This document shows positions 62,579-64,000 of a DNA stretch of 64,000 nucleotides, piece by piece; the stretch's first letter is position 1, and every line of letters begins with the position of its first letter. The DNA is from JAOAPY01 sp041492185 (GTDB lineage: Bacteria > Acidobacteriota > Blastocatellia > Pyrinomonadales > Pyrinomonadaceae), in the NCBI GenBank assembly GCA_041492185.1, contig JBGPWL010000003.1:46661-110660 (forward strand), read 5' to 3'. The translations under genes were made by a program, and so were the position numbers. The notes under the pieces are model-generated. The model worked only from the letters and a program-made list of their open reading frames with translations. It ran no database searches and was not told where the DNA came from.

Positions 62579-62994
62579 GCGAAGCAAATGAACAAGCGGT
62601 AATCGAGGCCGCGCTGGCCGCGCGTGAGCGTTCGGTCGCTCCGTTCTCAAAATTCTTTGTTGGCGCGGCGATTCGTACAGACGCGGGAAAAATATTTACC
62701 GGCTGCAACATCGAAAGCGCGAGTTATGGACTGACGGTCTGCGCGGAACGCGTGGCGATCTGGAAAGCGCTGTCCGAAGGCGAGCGAAATTTTACGAATC
62801 TGGCAATCGCCGCCGATACGGAATCGCTGACGCCACCCTGCGGCACCTGCTGCCAGATCATCTGGGAGTTTGCCAAGCACGCCGCGATCGTGCTCGTAAA
62901 TCAGCACGGCGATCGTGAGACTCTGGCAATCAAGGACCTATTGCCCCGCGCCTTTGATGCGCGGTTTTTGAAAGAGGCTGGCGGTCAGAAGTAG
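62575..62994 (+). CDS. cdd: Cytidine deaminase
   Basis: Deaminates cytidine to uridine. Zinc ligands and proton shuttle: Cys56-Ala-Glu58 (CAERVAI) and Cys89, Cys92 (PPCGTCCQII), plus SKFFVGAAIRT at 25-35 and CNIESASYGLT before the active site. 139 residues, homotetrameric type. TTG 62575 overlaps the udk stop; GGAGG (62564-62568) is a good ribosome site. Confidence 0.95.
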   Translation: MSEANEQAVIEAALAARERSVAPFSKFFVGAAIRTDAGKIFTGCNIESASYGLTVCAERVAIWKALSEGERNFTNLAIAADTESLTPPCGTCCQIIWEFAKHAAIVLVNQHGDRETLAIKDLLPRAFDARFLKEAGGQK

Positions 62995-63021
62995 CGCGGG
63001 AAGTGTTTCTCTTTCGTGTTG

Positions 63022-63088
63022 TTTCGTGTGACTTCGTGGATCGTCTTCTTACGCCTCCCGGGGAAACGATCCACGAAATCACATGAAA
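63022..63088. repeat. Palindrome, CACGAAATCACACG family
   Basis: 23-bp arms with two mismatches (63022-63044 with 63066-63088, TTCGTGTGACTTCGTGGATCG type), 21-base loop. Lies between cdd and the amidohydrolase gene. Confidence 0.9.
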
Positions 63089-63132
63089 TGAAACAAGACG
63101 ATGAGAGATCCATCTTCAAAGGTCCCGCGAAT

Positions 63133-64000
63133 ATGTCTAAACTCCTGTTTTGCGTCGTCGTTCTGGTCGTCATGATTTGCAGTTCATCATTGCCGGATGC
63201 CGCCGCCCAGGCGAAGAGAGCGCATGTTGATCTAATCGTCTCGGGCGGCACGATTGTGACCATGAACGGTGCGCGTCAGGTCATCGACAACGGTGCCGTT
63301 GCCGTTGCGCATGAACGCATTGTGGCTGTCGGTACGCGCGCGGAGATCGAAAAGAAATATTCCAGCCGCGAAACCGTTGATGCGACCGGCAGAATCATCG
63401 TGCCTGGTCTCATCAACGGCCACACGCATATTCCGATGACGCTCTTCCGCGGACTTGCTGACGATCTCGATCTACAGGACTGGTTGACGAAATATATTTT
63501 TCCCGCCGAAGCAAAAAATGTCACGGAAGAATTTGTGCGCGCCGGCAGGCGCCTCGGACTCGCGGAAATGATCCGCGGCGGCACCACAACCTACTGCGAC
63601 ATGTATTATTTCGAAGACGCGATCGCGGAAGAGACTGCCAAAGCCGGCCTGCGCGGAGTGCTGGGCGAGACCGTCATAGATTTTCCCGTCGCTGACAACA
63701 AGACGAATGCAGAGGCGATGGCCTACGTTGAAAAGTTCGTGAAGCACTGGCAGGGAAGTGAGCTGATTACCGCAGCCATCGCGCCCCACGCGCCTTACAC
63801 GGTCTCGGAAGAACATCTCAGGGCCGCGCGCGCGTTTTCCGATCGCACCGGCGCGCCGATTGTGACGCACATCTCCGAAACCAAACGCGAAGTCGACGAC
63901 AGTATCAAAGCGAAAGGCGCGAGCCCGATCGATTATCTCGCGCGCATCGGTTTTCTGAGCGACCGCGTGATTGCCGCGCACGTCGTTTGGCCCAGCGCTG
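63133..64000 (+). CDS. Exported amidohydrolase, MTA/SAH deaminase or chlorohydrolase-like (runs off the window)
   Basis: 289 codons to the window end, no stop. Signal peptide 1-26 (LLFCVVVLVVMICSSSLPDAAAQA as core LLFCVVVLVVMIC), which is odd for this usually cytosolic family. Metal-binding His97-Thr-His99 in PGLINGHTHIP, then GGTTTYCDMYYF, APHAPYTVSEEHL and VTHISETKREVDDS (His near 250). Close to SsnA/MtaD-type deaminases of adenosine derivatives or cytosine-like bases. Its place after cdd suggests a periplasmic purine or pyrimidine deamination step feeding the importer; substrate not fixed by sequence. Confidence 0.85.
   Translation, partial: MSKLLFCVVVLVVMICSSSLPDAAAQAKRAHVDLIVSGGTIVTMNGARQVIDNGAVAVAHERIVAVGTRAEIEKKYSSRETVDATGRIIVPGLINGHTHIPMTLFRGLADDLDLQDWLTKYIFPAEAKNVTEEFVRAGRRLGLAEMIRGGTTTYCDMYYFEDAIAEETAKAGLRGVLGETVIDFPVADNKTNAEAMAYVEKFVKHWQGSELITAAIAPHAPYTVSEEHLRAARAFSDRTGAPIVTHISETKREVDDSIKAKGASPIDYLARIGFLSDRVIAAHVVWPSA

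Noticed and set aside
1..64000. CRISPR arrays, rRNA or tRNA genes, transposase genes or prophage structural genes
   Set aside because: No regularly spaced direct repeats, no tRNA-like or rRNA-like stretches and no transposase, integrase or phage structural proteins were seen; the repeats found are inverted and dispersed.

Overview
The window reads like a chromosome segment of a free-living Gram-negative bacterium, most likely an Acidobacteriota (Blastocatellia/Pyrinomonadales-type). This is inferred from the mix of GC-rich housekeeping genes, several very large secreted beta-propeller (BNR/sortilin-like) proteins, a YncE-propeller/phosphatase fusion, TonB, M16 peptidase pairs and many long intergenic palindromes. 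No 16S or tRNA gene is visible, so the assignment is not direct.

Layout. 1-5 kb: rplI, a strong intrinsic terminator, dnaB, a secreted Cys-rich orphan and alr. 5-9 kb: a papain-like orphan and a penicillin-acylase-family hydrolase. 8.7-13 kb is an accessory stretch: a low-GC protein-kinase gene, a fragment of a rhodanese gene, an antitoxin plus a frameshifted PIN toxin, and a clan-AA aspartic protease. 12.3-15.2 kb (minus strand): a SLOG/LSDAT-SLATT (DUF4231-like) membrane effector with an exported rhodanese. 15-24 kb: FAD oxidoreductase, GT-C mannosyltransferase-like protein, orphans, DinB, a c-type-heme protein with a small partner, and MaoC. 24-29 kb: TonB, glutamate dehydrogenase, an ArsC/Spx-like gene whose catalytic Cys codon is an in-frame TGA (probable selenoprotein), and radA. 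28.7-48 kb: secreted propeller proteins (three paralogous 1071-1093-residue BNR proteins and one propeller-phosphatase), MaoC, two small paralogous orphans, GT4, HIT-MOSC pair and a sugar/amine kinase-aminotransferase fusion. 48-54 kb: a UDP-sugar dehydrogenase remnant, a membrane LuxR regulator, an M16 peptidase pair, PIN/TRAM, ispD and ispF. 54.7-64 kb: a nucleoside uptake and salvage cluster (pyrimidine phosphorylase, BMP lipoprotein, two-domain ABC ATPase, two permeases, punA, udk, cdd, exported amidohydrolase).

How the genes work together. The 3' cluster would import nucleosides, split them (pyrimidine and purine phosphorylases), deaminate cytidine, phosphorylate uridine and probably deaminate adenosine-type compounds. 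ispD and ispF give consecutive-but-one MEP-pathway steps. Secreted hydrolases, M16 proteases, TonB and the propellers suggest a polymer or peptide scavenger.

The most notable signals are: (1) the TGA-containing ArsC-like gene with a bSECIS-shaped hairpin directly after the TGA; (2) several families of long intergenic palindromes whose arms are built of short repeated words, one of which lies in frame inside a coding sequence, one encodes the end of ispD and one sits exactly at the broken end of a truncated gene; (3) the SLOG-SLATT effector; (4) the duplicated rhodanese fragment bounding the toxin/protease segment.
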